A stretch of 64,000 nucleotides of DNA, from contig NC_066265.1 in NCBI RefSeq assembly GCF_905404315.1, positions 12,881,501-12,945,500 of the forward strand, read 5' to 3'. How positions within the stretch are numbered: position 1 is the stretch's first letter; each line of letters starts with the position of its first letter. Shown here in pieces: positions 1 to 12,100 of this stretch. Below the pieces are notes generated by a model, which saw only the letters and a program-made list of their open reading frames with translations, did not search any database and had not been told where the DNA came from. The stretch comes from Leptidea sinapis (Eukaryota > Arthropoda > Insecta > Lepidoptera > Pieridae). A program made the translations under genes and the position numbers.

Positions 1-3000
1 CTGTACTGGAAGGCGGGCGAGTGCCGCGCCAGCAGCGGCTCCTGGCCCACCACTCCTCGTCCGCGCACGGTCTCCAACGTGCCGCTCAAAGAGAATATCC
101 TCCAGTGACGCTCGCGCAACTGGACTGCTTGCGGACCGAGGTTCTCCAGCCGAATGCAATAACGCCACTGAAATAATCCCACGATCAAATTACAACGAAT
201 TTATCTTAATTTTTTTCCGAACATGTTACCCAAAATCAGTGTGCGATGAGTGTGGTGATGTTAAAAATATGACATGAAAGGCATCTAAAAATGATCGATT
301 GATATAAAAATTCAAATGAATATGATATTCAATAAAAAAAGACAATCGGCCATTTTAACTGAAAGAGTAATTAGAGTTAATGACATCACTATAGCTCACT
401 AATCACGATCATTTGTTGATTGGTGCAAAAATATTAGGATATTAAGAAATCTTTATATATATATTGCTTGTGTATGTATGTATGAAATTTTTTGTGTGAG
501 TTCAAGGGGATTCGATGATGGTTTAGATTCACAATTGAACTACCTCCTAAACTACTGGACCGATTTTTGTGTGTTCCAGTGAATTTGAGATTGGTGTGTC
601 TTCAGATGGATTCGAGAATGGTCACCTTGAACCGAACGATGACTATGATGGAACAATCACACTGCCTACTAATGTGAAAAACTCCTTCGAATTTGTTAAA
701 GATTTAAGTGACACAGTCTTTAGTGATATTAGCGATATTGATTTAAGGGAATCGGAATTGAAGTCAATTGAGAAACTGGAGATAGAAGAGAAAAAGGAAC
801 AGGAAGAGTTAAATTCTTTAATCAATTATGAAGGGAGAAAATTTCTAGACAAAAATGAGTCAGTAGATCAAATAGAAGATAATGTAGTTGAACGTGGTTA
901 TTATTATGATGAAGTGCATAATGAAAGTAATAAATTCCCTGTTGTAGACCACAGATCGATATATGGTAATAAGCATGGCTGGTTCTATATTGGTGGCATA
1001 GTTGGTGAAGGTTCCGACACTGCATGAGCAACAGTTTAATTTGTAACTTTGTTTAAATTGCTTCACATTTTGTTAATTATTATTTTCTCATAACATTTAA
1101 TGTTTTAATGTATAAAACTACTGCTCATTAATTGAACATGAGGTTTAAATAACTGCCTTTATGATATAATTATGGTTCCACTCCTTTAATATATAATTAA
1201 TTATGTGAAATGAATTTTGAATCAACTATAATGAGGGTTGCGATCAAGGCTTTCGGACCAAAGATCCTATATCCTATATCAGTAGAGCGGAAAAATATGC
1301 CTAAAGTCAACTTAATCAATGATATCCCGTCCACTAAACTGTTTGGGAATAAAAAAATATCGATTTAATCATAAAAGTATTTTAATAAAAGACAACCTTA
1401 TTGTTGTCTGTTTAGGTTGAGTTTTGTTTAATATATCCTTTATATGAATACTGTCCAAATGACAACATATTTGTTTCTAGTTGTTTGATAAGCACTCATA
1501 AACAGAAAATGAAATTTTATTGTTGCTGTGATTATTTTAGTAGTCCTTATAAGCACACAGAGGCATTTTAGCACTCCTCATTGTTAACATCTCTTGCCAT
1601 TTCTAAGACTGTCTGTTACTGTAGATGTAGCATACGTTTGACGAAGCCATTTGAACTTAACTTTTACTAAAACTATTTAATTAACCTAAGATCAGGCTGA
1701 ATCTCAATTTCAGTGAGTTTGAGATTGGTTTAATATTGGTTTTTTAATATCTATATGTCAAATATTTGTATGCTCAATAACGGGCACGACTTGGAGAGTT
1801 AAAATGTATTTAAATAATGTATCTATAATGTATTACAACTCCTCCTAACGGCTGGACCGATTTTTTCAAATTTAGGACGTGTGTACAGGACAACGTCTGT
1901 TGGGTCCACTAGTGCTTATATAAATATTTAGATATATTCTTAACGAGCTGAGCCTCTCAAAAGATACTACTAGATATAACATAACTAAAAATCGGCAAAA
2001 ACTACGCGTGTAGTGAACGTGGCTAACTGTCTAAAGGTATATGAGACTACAAATCGTAAGCTTTAAATGCTACTTCGGTCGTGTAGCCTTACAGAATTAT
2101 AGAGGTCACGAAAATCCCTGAAGTTATCATTAATCAATATCGATATTATAAAGAACACACGGGTTTTTTTTGTTTCCTTGTTAGTTTGTTTCAACGCGCT
2201 TAGTTCAGATCTACCAATGTATTTTAATAATTTTAGAACGTACTTAAATATAAATTTTTGTCGGAAGAAAAACCACTGGTGACCGGATGACTTTATGGTC
2301 AGTGATGTAAACACATATAAAATAATCCAGCATACTACATGATATGTTTATACGTAAGCTTCACATATTATATCTAAAGACAAAATTATTATAGCTTTCG
2401 AAGCTGCAGGCATAGTATGGAGAGATGAAGCCCGACAAAAAACAGACGATACCCAGTAGACAGAAGAATTCTGCGACTCCCGGCTGCCCATGTAGAACGG
2501 TATCACGGTGACCCTGACTCCCTCGGTGGTCTCGCGGTGGACATCGCTGAGCTCCAGCCACGGGTGGTTCTTCTTTTGCCAGGCTCTCAGGGTCTCTTGT
2601 TCTATGAATGGGGGATCTGGAAACGAGATAGATAGATGGCAACGAGACTTCTAAATGTTCAGAGCGATTCTTTGCAACGCAAGACGGATTTTTGTTGCCA
2701 GCCTTTAATGAGGCAGTACGCGCTTGATTGTTGAACACTTGAAAAACCTGATAATATTTTAATGAAAACAAGTTCTCTATATAAAAATAGCAGATTACTT
2801 TATTTAACATAAATACAATGTAGTCCAGGCTAGTAATGTTCACAGAGTAGAAAAATTTGACATACAAGTCAGTTCAGCAGAAGACGCTACATTTAAATAT
2901 TGTAAAAAAAACCGCTACCATTCATTATCGTTTTTCGAGACATTTGGTATCTTTCGATATAGAAATAAATGACTAATACGCCTCTTATATGCTGCAAGTT

Positions 3001-5992
3001 AAGTCACCACATGATTGTAGGTGCTATTTTCATCTCCCGAGATAAAATCCTTTACTTTCAAAGTCAAAGTTAAATAAACTTTATTCAAATAGACTAAAAC
3101 TAAGCGCTTCTGAATTGTCGCTATAAATGTATCTTTTAAATTACTGAATTTACCATATGTTCGTAAAGCAGAAGCAGAACTGGCGAGAAGAACATATAAG
3201 AAACTCAACAGCCACTCTTTTCAATCAAATAGAGTATTTTACAATGGCTGTAATATACATAATAAATTAATTTGTATGGTGCTGAATCCAATATATGAGT
3301 CGTGTTTAAATAATATAAATTATTTCATGAAAAGTAATAAAGAATTGAATGTATAAATATAAATTATCGTATATACATTGTAATCCATATTTTATATTAA
3401 AAAAAAAAATCCACCGCTGAGTTTCTTGCGCCCATTCTTCTCTGGTCTGAGGCAGTCTCTTTTGAATGAGAATTGATAATTGAGACCAACTTGCAAGCTT
3501 ACTTGCCGATGTTTTATATTTAGTGCGTTTTTATTGTACTTTTGTATGTTTACTATTTATTATTCAGCACAAATCTAATAAAAAAAAACTATTTAAGATA
3601 AAATAAATAATAAAAAAGATTAGAAAAAATAATATTTCAACTAAATAAAACTTACATGCATATACCCTACTCTAACGGAATCAATTTTAAGAAAATAAGA
3701 GCCTTTTATTAACCTTTTAGGTAAAAGATCTATCTAATGATATAGATACACTAACCTTTATCCGGATTGTGGATGAGGAACTTGTCAAAGAGCTCATGCT
3801 GCAGAGGTACACGTTCCACCGTAGTATATGGTATGATGTCGTCGTGCGCCACATAATCCAGCCCTGGAATAGCGTACAAACTTCGACTCGACTCTTGGTT
3901 GCCCAAGAATGTCACTGCTTCAGTCTGGGCACGCTGACGCGAAAAATAAAATTTCAGTGTATTATTTTGTTAAATGGATGGAGTATAAAATAAACCAATT
4001 TTTTTTTCGTTTAGTAAAAAAGGACAGTTTTTGATTTATAGGATAGCCGCAACACTATGAACAGAACTTAACTGCTAGTAATTTCAATTTTTATTAATGA
4101 TTGTTTACTTAACGTTTGTTTGAAAATATAATAAAAAAGTATGAAACCAATCCACCCATGGTCAACTGCAGTAGCAGACTTCAAGAGATGAGTTGCAACT
4201 CAAAGAATAGGACAAGAAAGAATTGTTATGTTAATTATAAGCAACCAATGAGACATCTACAATATATTATGTAAAGTCACTAACTGCAACAGCAACAAAC
4301 TATTCACAATGAAAAATGTCTCAAGAGGTTTTTATTTTAGTCTCTAAAATTCTCTGGTCACAGATTTCACAAGAATAATCCAACACATATACTAGACATT
4401 TCCCAAGTTTTTAAATCCAATGAGCTCAGTTGTGACCAGGTTTTTTTTATACTACTATTACTATAAGGAACAAGACAAGCACTACATTTAGCTGATAATT
4501 GCTACACCCTGCCCATTACAATGCAGTGCCACTCACAATTCTTGAATTACCTAAAATTTCTGAGTGGCACAATAATTGAGCTCGTCACCTTGAGACGTAA
4601 GCAGTTAAATCTCATTTGCCCAGTAATTTCACTAGCTAGCCTTCAGACGAAATACAGCAATGTTTGCACATTATTGCTTCATGGCAGAAATGGGTGCTGT
4701 TGCGGTAACCATGATCTAGCCGGCATCATGTGCTTAGGAGCCTCCCACTGGTAAAGACTACCTAACTAAGACTGGGGCAACGGAAAGAGTATGGATTAGG
4801 CCTTTATCTCTGTATTAAGATGTGTCAATCACTTTGTAAAATAGGAATAAAAATACTTTCTGAAGTACACAGATACAAAGAAAAAGAAATTTCAAAGCAA
4901 AATTTAACACACACAAGTCATTCAAATTATCAATGATTTGTTGTTTTTTCTTTTGTTTCAAAAAAGAAAAAACAATTTTTTTTTATAGTTTCAGTAATGG
5001 TAACCAATAAACCAGATTCTTTGATAATATTAAAATAGTGGTATAAAGTGTTACTGCAGGAGTCACTGAGTGTAATTAAACTATGGAACACTTCAGATTA
5101 GCCACAGTTTACAGTCTTCACCAATCTCATCATCATTTATCAAACTGAACTGAATTACAACTGAACAAAGAACCAGCATCAGTTATCAGATATATCAAAT
5201 TCAAATTAGTGCTAATATTTAATTAACATTTTTTTATGTCAGTAATGAAAGGATTTCGGCTTATTTGATAGTAAATGAAAACCCCTTCTTTTTTAGTGTT
5301 TATAAGGAAGACAAACTAAATGTTGCTTCCACATGGGACACATAAAAAATACAAACCAATATGTGAAACAATATGTAACATTACTACTTGGTTCAATAAT
5401 TGTCAGAAACATAAAATTATATAGATAATTTCTTATTTAAATATACTGTACTTTAATAAATACCAATAAAATAGTAACAATAAAGTAGTAAAAGAATAAC
5501 ACAGTCAACAGTTCTAAATAAAATAAACCTTTTAACTTACTATGTATGGAGCATCTCTTGTGTCTATTAGAACTTGATAAAAAGTATGTGTTCTGCCTTT
5601 CACTTCTTTACCGACATTTGAAAGAGAATCTCCAGATGCGTCCGTGTTAGCATTTTCTACTGTATCTTTTTTATTAATTGCGTCTCTATCGTACACTCTT
5701 GCTAGCCATGGGAATAGTATAACGCCCCTGTATCCAAATACTTTGTGCAAAATTAGTTGGCCTGTTTCATACTTGCCGCTTGTTTTAGGGGATTCTAATT
5801 TACCTACTTCAGCTAGTCTGTAAAATTAAAAACATTCGTTATTTGGAATTATAAGGTTATGTTTATTAAACATTAACATTACATATTAACATTTTACACA
5901 TACCTAGTGTAATTCGCTACATGAGTTAATAATACCCTACATGCTGTAATCCTTAATGGATTTGATGGCACAAATCTTAGCAATGTCTCCAT
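1..5992 (-). CDS. POLDIP2: POLDIP2 (PDIP38), five exons, C-terminus cut by window edge
   Basis: Polymerase delta-interacting protein 2 is mainly a mitochondrial matrix protein. It has been linked to ClpXP and lipoylation control and to DNA polymerase/PrimPol partners. Exons in reading order are 5992-5904, 5817-5541, 3933-3756, 2616-2453 and 167-1. All junctions are GT-AG and the phases agree, giving 291 codons against about 368 in human. The start METLLRF is basic and hydrophobic, like a mitochondrial targeting peptide. A YccV-like domain follows (VFGYRGVILFPW, KEVKGRTHTFYQVLIDTRD), then the linker YAIPGLDYVAHDDIIPYT, then an ApaG/DUF525 domain (HPWLELSDVHRETTEGVRVT, RERHWRIFSLSGTLETVRG). The last ~75 residues lie before position 1. 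Introns carry transposon fragments. Family assignment is near certain from continuous alignment across all five exons. Confidence 0.95.
569..1027 (+). CDS. Intronic acidic ORF of unknown function (152 codons)
   Basis: I do not recognise this protein. The frame stays open for 152 codons on the strand opposite POLDIP2, within its intron 4. It opens at a GTG rather than ATG. It directly follows a pyrimidine-rich stretch ending TTCCAG at 574-579, so it may be an exon entered by splicing at 580. The product is acidic, rich in Asp, Glu and Ser, with a short charged helix-prone stretch (KSIEKLEIEEKKEQEELNSL). It ends in a more ordinary tail (HGWFYIGGIVGEGSDTA). The start overlaps sequence resembling local Helitron repeats, so gene-fragment capture or a retained exon are both possible. 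It has no signal peptide or membrane segment and could also be a chance ORF. Confidence 0.3.
   Translation: MCSSEFEIGVSSDGFENGHLEPNDDYDGTITLPTNVKNSFEFVKDLSDTVFSDISDIDLRESELKSIEKLEIEEKKEQEELNSLINYEGRKFLDKNESVDQIEDNVVERGYYYDEVHNESNKFPVVDHRSIYGNKHGWFYIGGIVGEGSDTA
1830..1912 (+). mobile_element. Short repeat fragment ending in GTCCACTAGT
   Basis: The stretch with CTCCTCCTAACGGCTGGACC, followed by a segment ending in GTCCACTAGT, recurs in reverse orientation at about 51237-51315. The CTAG-T end and the 'cggctggaccgat' block match the Helitron-like repeats elsewhere in the window, so this is probably a degraded non-autonomous Helitron end. Confidence 0.5.
3040..3245 (-). mobile_element. CR1-like LINE 3' end
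   Basis: On the minus strand the frame reads SNLKDTFIATIQKRLVLVYL and then runs into a 3' end rich in TTTGACTTTGA-like repeats. This is the usual appearance of a lepidopteran CR1-group LINE tail. Only the last part of the element is present (5'-truncated). Confidence 0.5.
3390..3490 (+). mobile_element. 3' tail of the Jockey-type LINE family seen at 53499-54670
   Basis: The block GAGTTTCTTGCGCCCATTCT followed by a TCTGAGGCAG segment matches the 3' untranslated tail of the LINE at 54557-54605 on the same strand, and of the minus-strand copies at 11803 and 48812. It is a very short truncated copy with diverged sequence after about 3470. Confidence 0.55.
3934..5540. other. POLDIP2 intron 2
   Basis: This AT-rich intron contains one SINE-like repeat (4440-4755). 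I see nothing coding in 3994-4440 or 4760-5540. Confidence 0.6.
4440..4755 (-). repeat. SINE-like repeat, near full length, diverged
   Basis: This belongs to the ~310-bp family seen about 12 times in the window. Recognisable blocks are CCCATTACAATGCAGTGCC, CTCGTCACCTTGAGAC, TTTGCCCAGTAATTTCAC and CATGATCTAGCCGGCATC. A T-run at the low-coordinate end is the complement of the polyA tail, so the element lies on the minus strand. This copy is one of the more diverged. Confidence 0.7.
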
Positions 5993-6379
5993 TTTATCAT
6001 TTTATAATTTTTATTTTTGTCTAAATTGTAGATGTTTTTATTTTAATTTTTGACAGTTTGTGCCCTACAAAAAAAAATCAGGCTCCTATGATGAAGTATC
6101 AAGTGGATATGCCATGCGTGTTCTACGGATAGCAACCGAAAGGAACAAATAAATCTATAAGAAGGGCAAAATAAAGATTGGTGGACAAGCTCGGCCTCCG
6201 GCTGAATGATTTATTTATGATACTTGATTTGCTTGAATAATATGCTGATTATGAGGATAATAATAATTAACACTTTAAAAAATTATTTCTAATGTTGTGA
6301 AAGTAATTATCACGTTAATTTGTTTATTCTATCAATCTTTCTTTATATACATATAATAATTATATTATTATTAAACAAT
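5993..6379. other. POLDIP2 upstream region
   Basis: This AT-rich stretch directly upstream of the POLDIP2 start should contain its 5' UTR and promoter. I see no clear TATA box, initiator or CpG cluster and no open frame. Confidence 0.4.
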
Positions 6380-6665
6380 AAAGTTCTAGTTCAGACTCGA
6401 AAGTGAAACGGAAGAGAAGGAAGAGAAGAAGAAGTATTGAAAAGTATGAAAAGTGGAAAGTGATTCAGTGAGGAGAAGATAAAAGAGGACTAGTGTTCGG
6501 TGCGGTGTAATCTGCTGAAGACACCGCCATCTGAAGAATAAAAACGGCAGACCGGTGAAGTACAAGTTCGTGGAAGTGAAGACAAATAAAGGCTCGTTCT
6601 TTTAAGCTGTGTATTACTTTCCAATCCCTGACCCACTCTCGTGACAATTGGTGTCAGAAGTGGGA
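6380..6665 (+). mobile_element. Possible LTR end followed by a primer-binding-like site
   Basis: A GA-rich segment is followed by ACAATTGGTGTCAGAAGTGG at about 6642-6661. A TGG-starting motif of this form, with 'TCAGAAGTGGGA', resembles the tRNA primer-binding site just inside the 5' LTR of some insect LTR retrotransposons. No matching second LTR is in the window, so this is probably a solo remnant or truncated copy. Confidence 0.3.
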
Positions 6666-6939
6666 TTGAAATGATGTGATTGGTGCCAAGGAACGCTCAT
6701 CCTTAAGATTACATATCCCACGGAAATGCGGAGGTCGCAGCTTTCTAAGTGCCAAAAACCTGCATAATGGTGAGTTGTAAAATCTCAGGGACTATTTCCT
6801 AAGTAAAGAATGGGCAATCCATCGAGAAACTAGTCCGCTGTCTTTATCTAAAGAGAACGTGCGAAAACCGATGATACTCAGTACTCAAGATCGCTTGAAT
6901 GTATGGAGGGGAAAAGAGCTTCATTTTATCGGGCTCTCT

Positions 6940-7565
6940 ATGGGCCTGATGTAGACTCAATTTCATCTGTACCCTAGCTACGGTCACCAAATGGTGACGT
7001 TTTTGCAGAAACTGAAGGATTTGCCTGTGCCATTGCTGATGAAGCTATCAAGACGAATAACAACCGGAAATACATCATGAAGGATGGCACAGTAGACATA
7101 TGTTGGGGGTGTCATCATCCTGGTGAGTCCATCAGACATTATTTCCGGTTGTTCTCGTCTTATACACGTATACTCCAGAGCCAGTTCTGGAAAAATGCCG
7201 TGCCAAGCTCTACCACTACCGACCTATCATCACGGACAGAACTATCATTGCTAATAAGCCTGATATTGTGTTGGCAGACCGTGGGGCATTTATTGTTGAT
7301 ATTATCGTGCCGTGTGATGATAACCTCTGATAAGTCGTGAAAGCTGAGGTAGACAAATTTTCGAAGTATAGTCGACCTAGCACAGGAGGTTACTGGATAT
7401 GGATCTTGATGATAGGGTTCTTGGTTCAACTACTATTGTCCCGATAGTCGTATCCGTAAACGATCTTCATCTCAAGAAGCTTTCGCTAAATATCTGGATT
7501 AAGAGTGAGATACAAAAGGTAGCTATTTTGGGAAGGGTACGTATCGTGCGGAAGATCCTCGGTCT
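6940..7565 (+). mobile_element. Decayed non-LTR retrotransposon, C-terminal coding remnant
   Basis: With frame changes and stops, the plus strand reads ETEGFACAIADEAI and RKYIMKDGTVDICWGCHHPG (a Cys/His cluster). It continues with HYRPIITDRTIIANKPDIVL, a block ending FIVDIIVPCDDNL, and finally TTIVPIVVSVN. This order matches the region after the reverse transcriptase in a common insect LINE family, with a zinc-knuckle-like segment and then a conserved C-terminal domain. Several nonsense codons make it a dead fragment. The exact clade is not certain. Confidence 0.55.
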
Positions 7566-7818
7566 GTCGCCCTAACCACCGGTCGGACTCTATTTATTTT
7601 GATTATATTGTTTTTCATAGAAATTTTAGTTTGATCATAATTAAATTAAAGATAAAATTAAATACAGATAAAATAAAATTAATATAGTCCGATACAATTC
7701 ATAAATGTTAAAGTTTGCTCTCAATACATTATTTAAAAAAATGCTAAATATATCAATAAGTTGTTATATGTCACAAATCTCATAATTACAACAGTCATAC
7801 ACATCATTACTTATTAAA

Positions 7819-7959
7819 TTACAGCTTATTCTTATGCCATGTATTTTCTAATGGACCATAAAAGAAAGCGGCTCTTTTTCTTAATACAGAATCGAAATCA
7901 TCAACCCTATTCTTGCCACTACTAGTAGCAGTACAATGATGATTAATGGGATATGTCAA
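7819..7959 (-). CDS. Exon-like C-terminal reading frame, gene unknown
   Basis: I do not recognise this protein. The minus strand has 46 codons ending in TAA at 7821-7819, with protein-like composition: NRVDDFDSVLRKRAAFFYGP followed by LENTWHKNKL. Immediately upstream in the same frame is a stop codon within CTAG, which could serve as a 3' splice site. I could not find the preceding exon on the minus strand up to 9150. It could be the last exon of a small unknown gene between POLDIP2 and ACADS, or a retro-copied fragment. Confidence 0.35.
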   Translation of the reverse strand: MTYPINHHCTATSSGKNRVDDFDSVLRKRAAFFYGPLENTWHKNKL

Positions 7960-7962
7960 CTA

Positions 7963-9150
7963 GCCCTGCACTGCAACTGTACAACTCAAATGACAAGCGT
8001 AGCAGTGCAGTTGCAGCTATTTAACAAAATTGCCATGCTGCAGGGCAATGACAAGTGATACACATTATACACACAAGACTCTGCTAACAGCTGTTTGCAC
8101 TTTGTAGGTGTAATATGACATGAAGGTGTTTAAAAGTGAAGTTCACTATAACAATGTTACTGTATATTTATTTAGTTTGATAAGCAAACTATTAGAAGTT
8201 CATGTGTGTATTTTGTGAAATTCATTAGTAATTTATCTAAGAATGATTGTAACACTAACCCTCAAAGAAACCACAGGGATCCGAATATATTAATATTAGA
8301 CGAAACCCCACTGACCTTGCAGTATGACAAAAAGCTGCCTTGCTATGAGTGTCAGAATATAGAATAAACTGCCCATTAATTTAAATTTATTAAATAAAAT
8401 ACTTTTTAAGCAAAAACTTAAACACTGGTTAAGTGAGCTATTATTTTATACCACTAATCAATTTCTTAATGCGAGGAAATTTATGACATAGAATGTGAAA
8501 TTTTTTATTAATAATTAATTAAAGACATTTTTAGTAATTATTTTATTAATATGTTCATAAATATTTGCAGACATATTTCAGCTCAATTATTTAATTTTGT
8601 TATGTGTTTAATTACTTATACCATTTATTGTATTTAATTAATTTGCATACCTAGTGCAACATGCAAACGATTGTACCATAGTAACATACCAAGTTTATAC
8701 ACAAAAAAAAGAATTTGATAGATTGATGGACTTCTTTTTGTTTCTATAAATATAAAAAAAAAAAATAAAAAAAAATAAAATTAAATGCTGGACCAATTTT
8801 TTCGACAGCAAAAGCGCACCACTATTATATCGATAGGTTTCCTGCACCTCTCTAAAGCTGTCAGTAAGTGATTGGGTTGGCTGTATGTACTATTTCAGTT
8901 CGAGGTTGGTACTGATTTCCACACATTTTGTCTAAGTGTGCGTAAGCTCAGGAAATAGAGAATGGAGTAAAAGTGTTCTGTCATAAAATCCCAAAAAAAA
9001 AAGTAAAAGTGTTCTGTGTTCTGCAATCTCTTTGCTTTGCAGCTGTTTTCTATTCAGCTGTTCTTTAATCAAAGTTTAAAGTTCAAGTTCTGTTTTTAAA
9101 AAATTGTACCTTTGTAAATTACGTTGTTTTATAACTTTTATATTTTTAAA
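7963..9150. other. Intergenic region upstream of ACADS
   Basis: AT-rich, with A-runs at about 8755-8780 and a short direct repeat (AGTAAAAGTGTTCTGT near 8967 and 9003). The ACADS promoter should lie near its end. I see no gene. Confidence 0.4.
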
Positions 9151-12100
9151 ATGATACGTTTATTTACAAAAACAGTTGTTAATATCGGTAAGTCAAATGC
9201 AACATGAGCATGTATTATTATTTCCTTTATTACTATAAATATTTCTAAAGTGGAGTGAAATTAGAAGTCAAACATTATGAACTATTAGAATTTAATTATT
9301 AAATGTTGACCGTATCTTTAACCATCAAGATATTTTACTTGCAGCACCAAGGAATACTCGATGTATTGCATCGCTCTCAGCACTTAACGACACGTATCAA
9401 ATGTTGTACAAAACATGCCGTGATTTCGCGGAACAAGAACTAAAACCAAATGCGGCTAGGTACGACAGGGAGCATTTGTATCCTAAGGATGCTGTAAAGA
9501 AAATGGGAGATCTAGGATTAATGGCAATAGCCACTCCTGAGGAGTTTGGTGGTTCAGGCTTAGACTACCTAGCTTACGCCATTGCTTTAGAAGAAATTTC
9601 AAGAGGTTGTGCAACTGCAGGTGTTATAATGTCAGTGAACAATTCTTTATATCTTGGGCCCTTACTACATTGGGGCACTGATAAACAAAAAAGTGACTTT
9701 GTCTCACCATATTGTGCAGGTTTGTTCTTAATATTATATACCTACTATTATAATTGGATATTAATTGTAATTAATTAATATTATAATAATTTTAGCATTA
9801 TATTTTAGGAGATAAAGTTGGGTGCTTTGCATTGTCTGAGCCAGGAAACGGCTCAGATGCAGGAGCTGCTTCAACCATTGCTAAAAATGAAGGTGATAAA
9901 TGGATAATTAATGGGACCAAATGTTGGATCACTAATGGTTATGAAAGTGAAGCATCTGTTGTGTTTGCCACAACTGACAAAAGCTTAAAACATAAAGGAA
10001 TCTCAGCATTTATTGTCCCTAAACCAATCAAGGGTTTGGATCTAGGCAAGAAAGAAGATAAGTTGGGTATAAGGGGTTCATCTACTTGCTCATTGATCTT
10101 CGAGGACTGTGAGATACCAAAGGAGAATATATTGGGGGAACCTGGTTTAGGATTCAAAATTGCAATGATCACTCTTGATGCTGGCAGAATAGGAATTGCA
10201 GCTCAGGCATTAGGAATAGCACAAGTAAGTTATAATACTATTAGTTTGTGTTGGAAAATAATTATATAGTATAAAGTGAGTTGTAACAAGATGATCAAAG
10301 GTGCATCATTTTTATTTTTATTTAAAAATTTCATTTAATTAATCTAATTTTAGTGTAGTTCTGCTTTTTAACTGATTTCAAAAAAGGAGGAGGTTCCCAA
10401 TTCATCGGTATGTTTTTTTTATGTTTGTTACCTCAAAACTTTTGACTGGGTGAACCGATTTTGATAATTCTTTTTTTATTTGAAAGCTGGTGCTTACCGT
10501 GTGTGTGGCCCCATTGGTCCATATCTGACAATGGTATCCATGACAAGTATTAAAGTTGCTATAAGTAGGTGGATGATAAATTTACGAATAACTCAATATC
10601 AATGTACACAGAGTATGATGGAAAATGTAAAATTACCATATTAATAAAAAAAAATTTAACAAAAAAACATCTGACTTCAAAATACTATTCCAAACAATAG
10701 ATACTTAATTTGTTTTTGATTTTTAGTGACTTTGAAGTACACTAATTAATCTAAATATGTGTGTATATACAAAATTTTTCAATGCAGCAATGAACATAAG
10801 CACTTTGCAATTTGATTACAGACAGTTAGAAATTCTGCCACAGATCGCATCCTTATTACAAGTCGTTAAGGAGTCCCATTGATCATCAAATTCAACTACA
10901 ATTATTTGACCATAATAGTTATCCTAATAGCATAAAAAAGAAAAGACCAAGTATTGTTAATTTGCTCCTGAGAATTGAAGAGTTTCGTTACTTTGTCCTG
11001 GATCCCATCATCAGAGCCTAACCAAACTCTCACAAAATTACCTTTGAAGTATATCCTTTCCACTAAAAAAGAATCATTGAAATCGGTTGGCGCGATATTG
11101 ATTTATTCGTAAATTTGTATCGCTTTTACTTATAACATATTTAAGACTTTTATGTTTTTCTCATGGTTGCCATTGTCAGATCTGGACCAAATTGACCACA
11201 CGGGAAGCACCAGATTTCAAATAAAAAAAGAATTATCCAAATCCGTTCATCCAGTCGAAAGTTCTGAGGTAAAAAACATACCGACGAATTGAGAACCTCC
11301 TCCTTTTTGGAAGTCGGTAAAAAAGAGTGTCTCTATGTTTTTCATTTCTGACTGTGTCCTTTCATTTGTCCCATTCTGATAAGTTGTGGGGGGACTTGTC
11401 AATAATTGTATATTTAATGAAAAAATTACTCAGATACACTTTTTGCATATCAATCAATATATATATAAAAATGAATTGCTGTTCGTTAGTCTCGCTAAAA
11501 CTCGAGAACGGCTGGACCGATTTGGCATATTTTGGTCTTGAATTATTTGTGGAAGTCCAGAGAAGGTTTAAAACGTGAATAAATATGAAAATGTTCGGAT
11601 TTAAAAAAAACATTAATTTTATTTTTCCTTTGATGTGTCCCTCATCGTTCAGAAATCAAATTGAAAGAATAGTTTAAAATGAATAACTAATTAGAATCTT
11701 TGTATCTTTCTAACTTTCTCAGGAGGTAAAAAAACAAACTTAATTTTAGGACCTATAGTTTATAGATTAACTATAATTGATAATGATACTATGTTATTCA
11801 AATTCAAATATTTTTATTCAAAATAGGATTTATAATCACTTATTGAACGTCAAAATCTACCACCCATTCAAAAGAGACTGCCTCAGACCTGAGAAAAAGG
11901 GGCGCAAGAAACTCAGCGGGCTTTTTTTTATATAAAATATGGATTACAATGTGTTATCGTATAATAAACATTTATAATTCAAGAGCCTGAGGGTGTTCGC
12001 TTTATTCCCAGTCCGTGGTGTCATTAAGAAAATCGTTTATGCTATAATAACCTTTCCCACACAAACGTTTTTTAACAATTCTTTTAAATTTCGTAACACA

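Larger units (their letters stand above)
168..2452. other. POLDIP2 intron 4: Helitron-like debris and one open frame
   Basis: This 2.3-kb AT-rich intron lies between POLDIP2 exons 4 and 5. It contains Helitron-like phrases (about 485-600, 'ctcctaaactactggaccg' type), an acidic open reading frame at 569-1027, and another repeat fragment at about 1830-1912 ending GTCCACTAGT. I see no further coding sequence in 1030-1830 or 1915-2450. Confidence 0.6.
2617..3755. other. POLDIP2 intron 3 with two LINE 3' tails
   Basis: This intron separates the YccV-side and ApaG-side exons. Apart from the two retroelement tails annotated at 3040-3245 and 3390-3490, the sequence is AT-rich with no open frame or RNA motif I can support. 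Confidence 0.6.

Noticed and set aside
1..108. Plus-strand open frame ending in TGA at 106-108 that looks like a terminal exon
   Set aside because: The opposite strand reads the conserved POLDIP2 ApaG segment (ERHWRIFSLSGTLETVRG), so the plus frame is a shadow.
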